Assembly (NCBI GenBank): GCA_025355595.1
Contig: JANXZI010000313.1
Location: 1 to 10,883, forward strand
Direction of reading: 5' to 3'
Source: Spartobacteria bacterium
GTDB taxonomy: Bacteria > Verrucomicrobiota > Verrucomicrobiia > Chthoniobacterales > Chthoniobacteraceae
Length of the DNA stretch: 10,883 bases
The position numbers were made by a program, and so were the translations under genes. The notes under the pieces are model-generated. The model ran no database searches, was not told the DNA's origin, and saw nothing but the letters and a program-made list of their open reading frames with translations. Below, piece after piece: positions 1-6,473 of the stretch (within the stretch, counting starts at the first letter, position 1; each line of letters starts with the position of its first letter).

Positions 1-1895
1 TCAATGCCCTTCTTTTGGTTCAGCCCGCGCATGACGAGCTGAAATGTCGGATCCGTGCCGGAACCGATGAGGGACGCGATCCCGGGCGCGAGGAGGCCGC
101 TGGCACCGGTGCCCGCGAGGAGCGCATCCACAGCGTTGGCCGAGATGGCGGTGCTGCCGCTTCGATTTCCAGAGGTCAGCGGTGCGTCGCCGGGATTCTG
201 TGCGAAGGGGAAGTTCTGCTGGTTGAACGCATTTCCAGTGCCGGCCGTGCCCCCACCGGTGAAGACATTGTAGTTCCGCGGGATGTTCGACAGCCCGAGC
301 ATCCAGTCGAAGCTCAGTTCCTTGATGTTGGTCTGCGAGATTTCGACGAACTTCGTCTGAATCTCGATCAGCTTCTCTCCGGTATCGTTAACGCCGATCT
401 CGATGATGCGCTCGACTAGGTCGAGGTTGTCCTGCGTGTTCTTGACGATGAGCGTGCCGCTGGCCTTGCTATAAAGCGCGGCCGAACCCGGAGGAAACCC
501 GACGCCCTGTGCAAGGAGGAAGTCCCGCGCCGTGGATGCCCCGCCGGCTCCGCCTGCATCTGCTGGCGGTGCCCCGAGTCCGACGCCGCCCCCTGCTGCG
601 GGAGCAGCAGGGACACCGGGCGCTGAAAAGAGACTTGGCGGCACTTTCCACTGTTTGGTGAAGAGATCCTCGACCTGCGCCCCGATCGGGACGATACTCA
701 CTGCGAAGGGTTCGATCTTATACTTCAGGTTCGCGAGGTTCGTGATGTACTTGATGACCTCGATGAGCGGGACGTTGTTCAGTGTGAGCGTGATTCGCGT
801 TCCGCTGCCGCCGCCGCCGCCTCCGGGAATCGCAGGGATGCCGCCGCCTCCGGGTGCCGGGGCCTCCAGGCCGGGGATGCCTGCGGGTGCGGGAGCTGCC
901 GGGACTGCCGGGCCGGGGCCCGCGCCGCCACCTTCATCGAGGAGCTTCAGGACGATGCTCACGCCCTCGCCCTTTTCATCGAGCTTCTTGGACTTCTCCA
1001 CGAGGAATTCGATCGCCTCGCGCACGGTCGAGTCGCGGAAGTCAATTTTCGGAAATTTGATATTCGTCAGCTTCGCCATGATCGCAGCCGTGTTTGGAGC
1101 AGAGGATGGGCCGGCAGGATCGACGGTTTTCGTCTTGCGGTCGAAGCGATGGAGCGGGCGCTTCCATTGGTCTGCCACCTCCCACATGGCGATGGCGCGC
1201 GTGGCGTCGTAGCCGGCGTTTGCAGAGCGCATCTTGAGATTCGCGATTTCCTCGCGGCCCTTGTGCGCCGCCTGATTGTAGGGATCCTTGAAGAGGATTT
1301 CCTGGAGCTTCCGGTCGGCGAGATCGTATCGTCCAAGGTCGCTGTAGCCTTTCGACTCGATGAAGAGCTGCTTCACGTCCTCGACCTTCTGCCGGTGCTG
1401 GGGCGTCATCTGCTTGTCGAAATAATCCGGCGCCTCAATGTTCCTCAGCAGTCGTGCGGTCGCATGCAGCGTGTGGGGGCCGGCCGCACGGTCGGAGGGA
1501 TTCTGGCGCAGCACTTCCTGGAGAGCCTGCGCGGCGCTGGCGTAGTAGCCCTCCGTCACACGCTGCTCTGCGAGCTTGATGCCTGCAATCTTCAACCCGT
1601 CCTCCGCGTCCTTGCGGTTCCTCGCCGTGGCGGACGCTCCGGGCGTGATGCTGTCGCACGCATTCTTGAAATGCGCGAAGGCCGCCTCGTAATCCTTTCT
1701 CCGCAGGGCCGCTTGGCCGCTTGCGATTTCCGCGACGCCGTTTGTTTCGCGCGCGATGCGGCGGGCCAACTCGCGGTTTGCCGCGGCGTCCACCGAGCCG
1801 CCTGCGAGATTCTGCGCCCACATCGCTGCGGGCTGGAGGAGCATGCTCCCGATGAGCAGTGGGGCGATCGAGGCAGTGAGCGGGGTTCGGATCAT
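1..1895 (-). CDS. PilQ-like outer-membrane secretin, Amuc_1098 family (3' end outside window)
   Basis: Outer-membrane secretin expected to form the gated ring through which a type IV pilus-like fibre or secreted substrate leaves the cell. The frame is open from the ATG at 1895 to the left edge, giving 631 complete codons, and the C-terminal beta-barrel portion is missing. Residues 1-27 look like a signal peptide (hydrophobic core, then MWA|QN). Residues about 30-250 are helical and TPR-like, with a repeat-like segment reading GRYDLADRKLQEILFKDP. Residues about 273-397 form an STN/N0-like domain (STVREAIEFLVEKS, then ITLTLNNVPLIEVIKYI) split by a Gly/Pro-rich insert at about 318-364. A second N-domain at about 450-500 contains LIVKNTQDNLDLVERIIEIG, and the secretin core begins near KLIEIQTKFVEIS at about 503. 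It is the last visible gene of the operon, 85 bases after the Amuc_1099-like gene. No Shine-Dalgarno sequence precedes the start. Secretin assignment is secure; the Amuc_1098 subfamily is inferred from the TPR-plus-secretin layout and the gene order. Confidence 0.9.
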   Translation of the reverse strand, partial: MIRTPLTASIAPLLIGSMLLQPAAMWAQNLAGGSVDAAANRELARRIARETNGVAEIASGQAALRRKDYEAAFAHFKNACDSITPGASATARNRKDAEDGLKIAGIKLAEQRVTEGYYASAAQALQEVLRQNPSDRAAGPHTLHATARLLRNIEAPDYFDKQMTPQHRQKVEDVKQLFIESKGYSDLGRYDLADRKLQEILFKDPYNQAAHKGREEIANLKMRSANAGYDATRAIAMWEVADQWKRPLHRFDRKTKTVDPAGPSSAPNTAAIMAKLTNIKFPKIDFRDSTVREAIEFLVEKSKKLDEKGEGVSIVLKLLDEGGGAGPGPAVPAAPAPAGIPGLEAPAPGGGGIPAIPGGGGGGSGTRITLTLNNVPLIEVIKYITNLANLKYKIEPFAVSIVPIGAQVEDLFTKQWKVPPSLFSAPGVPAAPAAGGGVGLGAPPADAGGAGGASTARDFLLAQGVGFPPGSAALYSKASGTLIVKNTQDNLDLVERIIEIGVNDTGEKLIEIQTKFVEISQTNIKELSFDWMLGLSNIPRNYNVFTGGGTAGTGNAFNQQNFPFAQNPGDAPLTSGNRSGSTAISANAVDALLAGTGASGLLAPGIASLIGSGTDPTFQLVMRGLNQKKGI

Positions 1896-1924
1896 GTTTG
1901 GGATTCGGTGAGGGTTGGCTGGGA

Positions 1925-1961
1925 TTGCTGGGAAAATGTGGCGTGGCTTGCTCGGAAAATG
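1925..1961. repeat. Short tandem-spaced direct repeat in secretin gene leader
   Basis: Two copies of a 14-base word, TTGCTGGGAAAATG (1925-1938) and TTGCTCGGAAAATG (1948-1961), differ at one position and lie 23 bases apart, about two helical turns. They fall in the 85-base gap between the Amuc_1099-like stop and the secretin ATG. Read on the coding strand, the gap is C/A-rich, without an evident hairpin or ribosome binding site. The repeat may be a protein-binding site or a chance low-complexity duplication; nothing in the sequence decides between these. Confidence 0.35.
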
Positions 1962-1980
1962 GGCGGCTTCGTGTGGCTGG

Positions 1981-3042
1981 CTATGGGGTCGGGGTCAAGA
2001 TTTTCTTCTTCCCGTCCGGCGGTTCGATCTCCACTTCCTGCCCCTTCATGCCCAAGACCTTGTAGTTTTTATCTTTGTCCGGCTCCAGAGTGAACGTCTC
2101 GCCGCGGCGTTTCGTGAAATCGGGAGTCTTCACCCCGCCTACCGGCTTGACCCACTTGTAGCGGAAAGTGGCGTAGGAATCGGGGGAGTCCACTTCCTTC
2201 TTCAGCGGAAGGACGATCTTCTCCAGGGTTTCCTTGTTGAGAAGGGTGGCTTCGGAAACGTCCTCTGTGGTTCCGTCCTTTCCGGGGATTTCCTTGTGCT
2301 TGAAGGAATCCACTTTGAATTTCGTGCCCGGAACGTCTTCGCCGACCGGCACGAACGTCGTCCGGTTTTTGAGATCCTTGGTATTGATCTGCACAGTGAC
2401 GTCCTTGGGCTGTTTGGGGTTTGCCGGGGCATCGTAGGACTTGAGGATAAGACGGAAGGGGACATAGGTGACCCTCACCAGTTCGAGCTTGGTGTGATAC
2501 GGCGGGTGGTTGTTGGGATCCTTCGGATCCGTCGAATCATCCGGCAGCGGATTGCCATCCGCGCCCATCACTTGCTGGCCATTCATGTCGAGATGCGAAC
2601 GCGCATCTAGGCCCATGAATTCCTCAAGGTTGTCGAAGCCGTCGCCATCGGGGTCTTCATGCAGAACCGATGCACTCAGTACGTTAAAGCCGTGCTTTTC
2701 GAGCCAGTTATTCGGCACGGGCGCATGGAACATTTTTCCAACGGTTATTTCGAGCCTGCCTTCGTGGAGCACGTAGAGCTTGCTGATGAAAAGCTTGGAG
2801 CCTGCCTTGTCTGGGTTGGGCCATTTCACTGGCGTGGCGATGGCTGTCTTGGCATTGTCGAGCGTCTCGGTGTTGAGTTCGTCCACCTTTGCGCTGGAGA
2901 TCGATCCGCCGCGGCCGGTGGCGAATTGTGAGTCAAACCCCGAGACCTTTGTCCACAGGAGGGCTGTCATGGCGATGCCGAGGATCGCCACGATGGCGAG
3001 GCTGAGCTGGGCCGGGTTTTTCTTGATCCAGTCCATCGTCAT
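1981..3042 (-). CDS. Amuc_1099-family pilus-like system protein in the PilP position, with calcium-loop motif
   Basis: A 353-residue inner-membrane-anchored periplasmic protein of the pilus-like assembly complex. After a short cytoplasmic start (MTMDWIKKNPAQ), one membrane helix spans about residues 13-32, and the rest should be periplasmic. Residues 130-141 read DPDGDGFDNLEE, a thrombospondin-type-3/EF-like calcium loop with Asp at 130, 132, 134 and 137 and Glu at 140-141. A second Asp/Asn/Pro-rich stretch (STDPKDPNN) follows about 30 residues later. The C-terminal half is beta-rich; its last portion (GETFTLEPDKDKNYKVLG) is reminiscent of the small beta domains of PilP/GspC, which is only an inference. 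The ATG overlaps the preceding stop as ATGA. A GAAGGA motif lies 3 bases before that ATG and 9 bases before a second ATG at 3036, so the second may also be used. Gene order and the membrane-anchor layout support the family call. The biochemical role of this family is not established to my knowledge. Confidence 0.8.
   Translation of the reverse strand: MTMDWIKKNPAQLSLAIVAILGIAMTALLWTKVSGFDSQFATGRGGSISSAKVDELNTETLDNAKTAIATPVKWPNPDKAGSKLFISKLYVLHEGRLEITVGKMFHAPVPNNWLEKHGFNVLSASVLHEDPDGDGFDNLEEFMGLDARSHLDMNGQQVMGADGNPLPDDSTDPKDPNNHPPYHTKLELVRVTYVPFRLILKSYDAPANPKQPKDVTVQINTKDLKNRTTFVPVGEDVPGTKFKVDSFKHKEIPGKDGTTEDVSEATLLNKETLEKIVLPLKKEVDSPDSYATFRYKWVKPVGGVKTPDFTKRRGETFTLEPDKDKNYKVLGMKGQEVEIEPPDGKKKILTPTP
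3039..3042 (-). promoter_or_regulatory. ATGA stop/start overlap (translational coupling)
   Basis: The TGA of the Amuc_1100-like gene (3041-3039) shares two bases with the ATG of the Amuc_1099-like gene (3042-3040). Such overlaps usually let terminating ribosomes restart on the next gene, keeping the two products at matched levels. Confidence 0.75.
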
Positions 3043-4067
3043 TTGTCCTTCTTTTTTCCACCCTTCTCGGGCTTCTCGGAACCTGCCTTCGGCTCCTCGA
3101 CGTTCAGGATTTCGAGTTCGATGGTGGATGTGATTTTCTCCGTGCCGAAGACGTAAGCGAGCGAGCCTTCCTGTGCTGCGGGTGCCGCCGGGGCTCCCGG
3201 TGCCGGCCCGGGAGCAGAGGGCGCAGAGGGTTCAGATGGCGCAGGCGTGCCGGGTGCCGGGGTCGCCGGGGGAGGTGTTCCGGGGGCGGGCGCACCCGGT
3301 GCGGGCCCAGGCACGCCGGGAGCACCGGGCGCGACGGCGCGCGGGGGCGATTCGAGCACCTTGTTTTGGATCGCCACATTGCGGATGACGAAGAGCTGCT
3401 GCTTGTGGTTCGCGAGTTCGGTGAGCACGCTGCGGAGCGCGTCGTCCTTCGAGGTCAGCTTGAGCTTGAGAGTGGCCCGCTCGATCATGCTGCCGCCGGT
3501 TCCCCGGCGCTTTCCGCCTCCTGCGCCGCCCTCCTCCGGCAGCGGGTCGCGGTGGAATTCCTCAAGTTCAACGTTGCTGGTCTTGATGAGCACATTCATC
3601 ACCAGTTCGATGGCGCGAAGCTCGCGTGCGAGAGCGGCGGTGGACTTGTCGTCCGGCGGCTGTGACTGGTACTTTTCAAAGCCAAGATAGAAATTGTTCG
3701 GAGTATAAACGTTTGCCGCCGCGGCCTTCGCGGAGATTTGCGCGACGGTTTCCTTCAACTTGTCCTGGAAGGCAACCTTCGTGGTCGGCTCGGTCGGCAG
3801 CACGCGGTCCTTCAGCTCTTTCTGGAACGCCGCGATTTTGTCCGCGAGTTCGGTCTTCTGCGCGATCAGCTTGTCGAGGTTCGCCTGCTTCAATCCCGGC
3901 TTGGTCTCGTTGAGATCCTTCAATTGTGCGACGGCACTGTCGTATCCCGCGGTCGCGGTGTCGGACTTGTCCATCGCCGCGTAGGTGAAGTAGCCGAGGG
4001 TGCCGACGCCCACGAGCATCACCGCGCCGAATCCGGTCAGGAATTTGTTTTCGGAAACCCAGCTCAT
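3039..4067 (-). CDS. Amuc_1100-family pilus-like membrane protein (PilO-type)
   Basis: A 342-residue bitopic inner-membrane protein. It begins MSWVSENK, has one membrane helix at about residues 8-30, a charged coiled-coil-like helix to about residue 85, then a mixed alpha/beta periplasmic region. Motifs such as FYLGFEKYQSQPP and the following ALARELRAIELVMNVL line up with the SWLGFQVYSTQAP and following helical segments I recall from A. muciniphila Amuc_1100, as does the start itself. Residues about 238-300 are an Ala/Pro/Gly linker of low complexity, followed by a last beta segment (KITSTIELEILNVEEP) and a Lys-rich tail. I chose the ATG at 4067 over one 54 bases upstream because it overlaps the PilM-PilN stop as ATGA and matches the known family start. 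Membrane topology, coiled coil and position after PilM-PilN suggest the PilO role. Amuc_1100 is known as a TLR2-active surface-associated protein; whether this homologue shares that is unknown. Confidence 0.88.
   Translation of the reverse strand: MSWVSENKFLTGFGAVMLVGVGTLGYFTYAAMDKSDTATAGYDSAVAQLKDLNETKPGLKQANLDKLIAQKTELADKIAAFQKELKDRVLPTEPTTKVAFQDKLKETVAQISAKAAAANVYTPNNFYLGFEKYQSQPPDDKSTAALARELRAIELVMNVLIKTSNVELEEFHRDPLPEEGGAGGGKRRGTGGSMIERATLKLKLTSKDDALRSVLTELANHKQQLFVIRNVAIQNKVLESPPRAVAPGAPGVPGPAPGAPAPGTPPPATPAPGTPAPSEPSAPSAPGPAPGAPAAPAAQEGSLAYVFGTEKITSTIELEILNVEEPKAGSEKPEKGGKKKDK
3046..3051 (-). promoter_or_regulatory. Shine-Dalgarno-like GAAGGA before the Amuc_1099-like gene
   Basis: GAAGGA on the coding strand lies inside the Lys-rich tail of the upstream gene. 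It is 3 bases from the ATG at 3042 (tight) and 9 bases from the in-frame ATG at 3036 (well placed). It is the clearest ribosome binding site in the operon and makes the start ambiguous by two codons. Confidence 0.5.
4064..4067 (-). promoter_or_regulatory. ATGA stop/start overlap (translational coupling)
   Basis: The TGA ending the PilM-PilN gene (4066-4064) overlaps the ATG at 4067-4065 of the Amuc_1100-like gene. The preceding bases (TTTCCTTCCA) contain no Shine-Dalgarno sequence, so restart by the terminating ribosome is the simplest route to translation. This also fixes the start choice. Confidence 0.75.
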
Positions 4068-5821
4068 TGGAAGGAAATCGGGTTGGTGAGCATCAGAGGA
4101 ATTGCAAATTTGAAGGCCCACTCGTTCGTGTCGGCATTTGGCCGCACGAATCCCTTCTGCGCGTCGTCGCTCGGCGTCAGGAGTTTTGAAGTTTTCAGTT
4201 TTTCGACGAATTCATCCACGACGGCGGCAGCCTGATTGTTGCCGGCTTCGGGCCCAAGAAAGAGTCCCTTCGCCATGAGGATCACGGAAGGGCCGCTGTC
4301 GCCTTTCCTCACCTTGTCTTTCTTGTCCGGCTTCTGCTTGGCCGGAGCCTCGGCGGGCACCTCGGCCTCCGGCTTCTGCGCGGCTCCCGCGACGAGTTCG
4401 AGGCTGGTGATCCAGATGTAGTCCTTTGGGATTTTTGAATTGAGATCCGCGAGGAGGTTCACCCAATACTCGCGTTCCTGCGCGACCTGCCCGAAGGGTT
4501 GCACGGATCTCGCGAGCGTATCCACTTCGCCCTGTGCGTCCTTGATCTTCTTCTTGAGCGTCGCGAGCGGCTCCGCCTTGCTCTTGAGCGTCGCAGTCAC
4601 CTCGTCGGTCGCGACCGCGGCATGCTCGTAGTACTGCCACCACGCGCCGAGTGCGGCGAGCGCACACACGCCCGCGGCGATCAGGTAGGGGCGCTGCGCC
4701 GCGCGTTTTTCCGCCTTGGCCACGCTCACGGGCCGCAGGTTCAGTTCCATCGGGCAATTGCCCAGCGCGCGGAGCGCGAGGCCCACGAGTTCGCCGAGTG
4801 TGTGCGTGGCGTGCGCGAGTTCGTCCGTGTTGGCGTCGTCCGAGACGGCCACATTGCGCAGGGGATTGAAGTAATCCACCTCCATGCCGGGGAATTTTTC
4901 CTGGAAGAATTCGCGGATGTACGGCAGCGACGCGGTGCCGCCGGCGATGAGCACGCGCTGCGGTTGCGAGCCGCCGTGTTCGCTGCGGTAGAACGTGATG
5001 CTGCGCGCGATTTCCTGGTGCAGCCGTGTCATCTGGTTGCGCGTGATTTTTGAAATGCGCGCGATCTCCGCATCGTCCGGCTCCGCGTACGTGCCGCCGA
5101 GGCTCACGAAGCCGTCCTTCACCTTGCGCGATTCCGCCTCCGCGAAATTGCACCCGAAATCCTTCGCGATCGCCGTGGTGATCGAACTGCCGCCGATGTT
5201 CAGCCGCCGCGGGAAAATCTTGCCCGGCTCGCAGAAAAGCAAATTCGTCGTCCTCGATCCGATGTCGAGCAGAATGGTGCAGCCGTCCGCGTCCGGATAG
5301 TTGTAGCGCAGCGCGTTGTAGAGCGCCATCGGGGCGATTTCCACAACTGTCGGCTTCAGCCCGCCGGCCTGTGCGGAAGTGTTGATCTCATCGAGGAGGT
5401 CGGACTTGATCGCCGCGAGGATCACTTCGACCTGCCCGCCGTCGCCCGCGTCGAGGAGCTGCCAGTCCCACACTACTTCGTCAATCGGGTAGGGGACATT
5501 CTGCTGCGCCTCAAAGGCGACAATCTGCTCGACCTGCGATGCGTCACCCACGCTCGGCAGCGTGACCGGGCGGGTGAAAATGACGTGCGACGCGATCGCG
5601 TAGTTCACGCTCCGGCCCTTGACTCCGAGTTCGGAGACGAGTTGTTCGACTTGCAGCTTCGTCTGCAAGGAGCGCGTGGGATCTGCCGAGGGATCACCGA
5701 GGATTTCCGCCTGCTTCAGCCGCGACAAAATGAGGCCGCCGTCGGCATTTCTCTGGAACTCGGCGAGACTGATCGTCTGCGTGCCGAGATTCAGTGCGAG
5801 GATTCCCTTGGGTGCGGCCAT
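4064..5821 (-). CDS. pilM: PilM-like ATPase fused to PilN-like membrane protein (Amuc_1101 family)
   Basis: A 585-residue protein joining two assembly factors that are separate in most type IV pilus systems. Residues 1 to about 345 are an actin-fold PilM domain: phosphate-1 region ALNLGTQT (9-16), phosphate-2 LLDIGSRTT (184-192, Asp186), and adenosine loop LIAGGTASLPYI (from about 291). The usual phosphate-1 Asp is Asn11 here. Residues 358-364 read MELNLRP, like the PilN cytoplasmic peptide (INLLP) that docks on PilM. A basic segment and one membrane helix (about 379-398) follow, then a periplasmic helix and a PilN-type alpha/beta domain (NSKIPKDYIWITSLEL; later AAAVVDEFVEKLKTSKLL). A Lys/Pro/Glu-rich insert lies at about 480-510. 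PilM alone is usually about 350 residues and PilN about 180-200, so the length fits a full fusion. It sits 21 bases after the Amuc_1102-like gene and overlaps the next gene by 4 bases. No strong ribosome binding site precedes the ATG. Confidence 0.92.
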   Translation of the reverse strand: MAAPKGILALNLGTQTISLAEFQRNADGGLILSRLKQAEILGDPSADPTRSLQTKLQVEQLVSELGVKGRSVNYAIASHVIFTRPVTLPSVGDASQVEQIVAFEAQQNVPYPIDEVVWDWQLLDAGDGGQVEVILAAIKSDLLDEINTSAQAGGLKPTVVEIAPMALYNALRYNYPDADGCTILLDIGSRTTNLLFCEPGKIFPRRLNIGGSSITTAIAKDFGCNFAEAESRKVKDGFVSLGGTYAEPDDAEIARISKITRNQMTRLHQEIARSITFYRSEHGGSQPQRVLIAGGTASLPYIREFFQEKFPGMEVDYFNPLRNVAVSDDANTDELAHATHTLGELVGLALRALGNCPMELNLRPVSVAKAEKRAAQRPYLIAAGVCALAALGAWWQYYEHAAVATDEVTATLKSKAEPLATLKKKIKDAQGEVDTLARSVQPFGQVAQEREYWVNLLADLNSKIPKDYIWITSLELVAGAAQKPEAEVPAEAPAKQKPDKKDKVRKGDSGPSVILMAKGLFLGPEAGNNQAAAVVDEFVEKLKTSKLLTPSDDAQKGFVRPNADTNEWAFKFAIPLMLTNPISFQ

Positions 5822-5842
5822 TCGTTTCCGGTTCGGGGGTGG

Positions 5843-6418
5843 CTAGCGGTTCGAGGGTTTCACCGCCTCGTAGCGGTCCGACCAGAGCGGCGCGAAGGGC
5901 GTCTCGGCCTTCGGCGAGAGCATGCCAGGAGTCAGCGGCAGGTTCGGCACCGGGACAGTCTTGCCCTTCATCGAGGAAACGGCGAGCACCTGCCCCTGCC
6001 GCTGGATCGTCACCCACGCGTTCATGATCATCCCGGGATTCAGCGGCTTGCCTTCGGTGATGCGCTCGATGTTTCGCGGCGACACATACATGATCGTGTA
6101 GCGATCCCGGCCCTTCGGAATATTGATGTGCGTGATCTCGCCGGAGCACAGCTTGCCATTCAGGAGCACGTCGAATTTGAACGTCAGCTCATCCACCATC
6201 TCCACGCCGGTGACCTCAAACTCGACTTCGATCTCCAGCCACTTTTGCGCCTGTGACCGCTTCGAGGTCGTCTGCGTGACGGCGTATTCCGGCGTGCCGA
6301 CGACGGCAGGCTGGATCTTTTCGATCTTCACATTTTTCGAAGTCACCGCGACAGGCACGAGGGGTGCGCCGAAGGCCGCGGTGGTTAGGGCTGCAAATGC
6401 AAACGCAAGAATTTTCAT
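5843..6418 (-). CDS. Amuc_1102-family pilus-like exported protein
   Basis: A 191-residue exported protein, first gene of the pilus-like operon. Residues 1 to about 18 form a signal peptide (MKILAFAFAALTTAAFGA). The mature part is predominantly beta: alternating hydrophobic strands such as WLEIEVEFEVTGV and LTFKFDVLLNG, then a charged turn (NIPKGRDRYTIMYVSP) and a Pro-rich C-terminal tail. There is no type IV prepilin-like N-terminus (no Gly/Glu cleavage site before a long hydrophobic helix), so it is not an ordinary pilin. From memory, A. muciniphila Amuc_1102 has an immunoglobulin-like fold compared with archaeal pilus subunits; assigning that fold here is inference. The family call rests on its place directly before the PilM-like gene and on its size and export signal. 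Its 5' leader holds a hairpin but no Shine-Dalgarno sequence. It could equally be a periplasmic accessory subunit. Confidence 0.75.
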   Translation of the reverse strand: MKILAFAFAALTTAAFGAPLVPVAVTSKNVKIEKIQPAVVGTPEYAVTQTTSKRSQAQKWLEIEVEFEVTGVEMVDELTFKFDVLLNGKLCSGEITHINIPKGRDRYTIMYVSPRNIERITEGKPLNPGMIMNAWVTIQRQGQVLAVSSMKGKTVPVPNLPLTPGMLSPKAETPFAPLWSDRYEAVKPSNR

Positions 6419-6441
6419 GAGGTGGGTGGGAGAAAAGCTGA

Positions 6442-6473
6442 GGCCCGCTCCGGGTGAACGAACCTGAGCGGCC
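6442..6473. terminator. Hairpin between the hypothetical gene and the pilus operon
   Basis: GGCC-GCTC at 6442-6450 pairs with GAGC-GGCC at 6466-6473 with a single bulged C. An inner GGGT/ACCT stem (6452-6455 with 6462-6465) closes a six-base loop. On the plus strand it is followed at once by TTTCTTCC. On the minus strand the inner stem has an A-C mismatch and the T-rich run (CTTTTCTCC) starts only a few bases later. It lies 24 bases before the ATG at 6418, so for the minus-strand genes it could end transcription of the upstream gene or act as a leader structure of the operon. Confidence 0.4.

Noticed and set aside
800..945. GCC/GGC-type trinucleotide runs resembling a simple-sequence repeat
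   Set aside because: They are codon repeats for the Gly/Pro-rich secretin insert in frame, irregular in unit and length, not a separate DNA repeat element.
532..2093. Plus-strand open frames at 532-1212 and 1149-2093
   Set aside because: They lie opposite the secretin gene, whose minus-strand frame shows a signal peptide, TPR-like and secretin N-domains; the plus-strand translations are Pro/Ser/Arg-rich without domains.
4068..4121. Upstream ATG at 4121 as the start of the Amuc_1100-like gene
   Set aside because: It would add 18 polar residues not found in the family and overlap the PilM-PilN gene by 58 bases; the ATGA junction at 4067 and the match to the Amuc_1100 N-terminus favour the shorter form.
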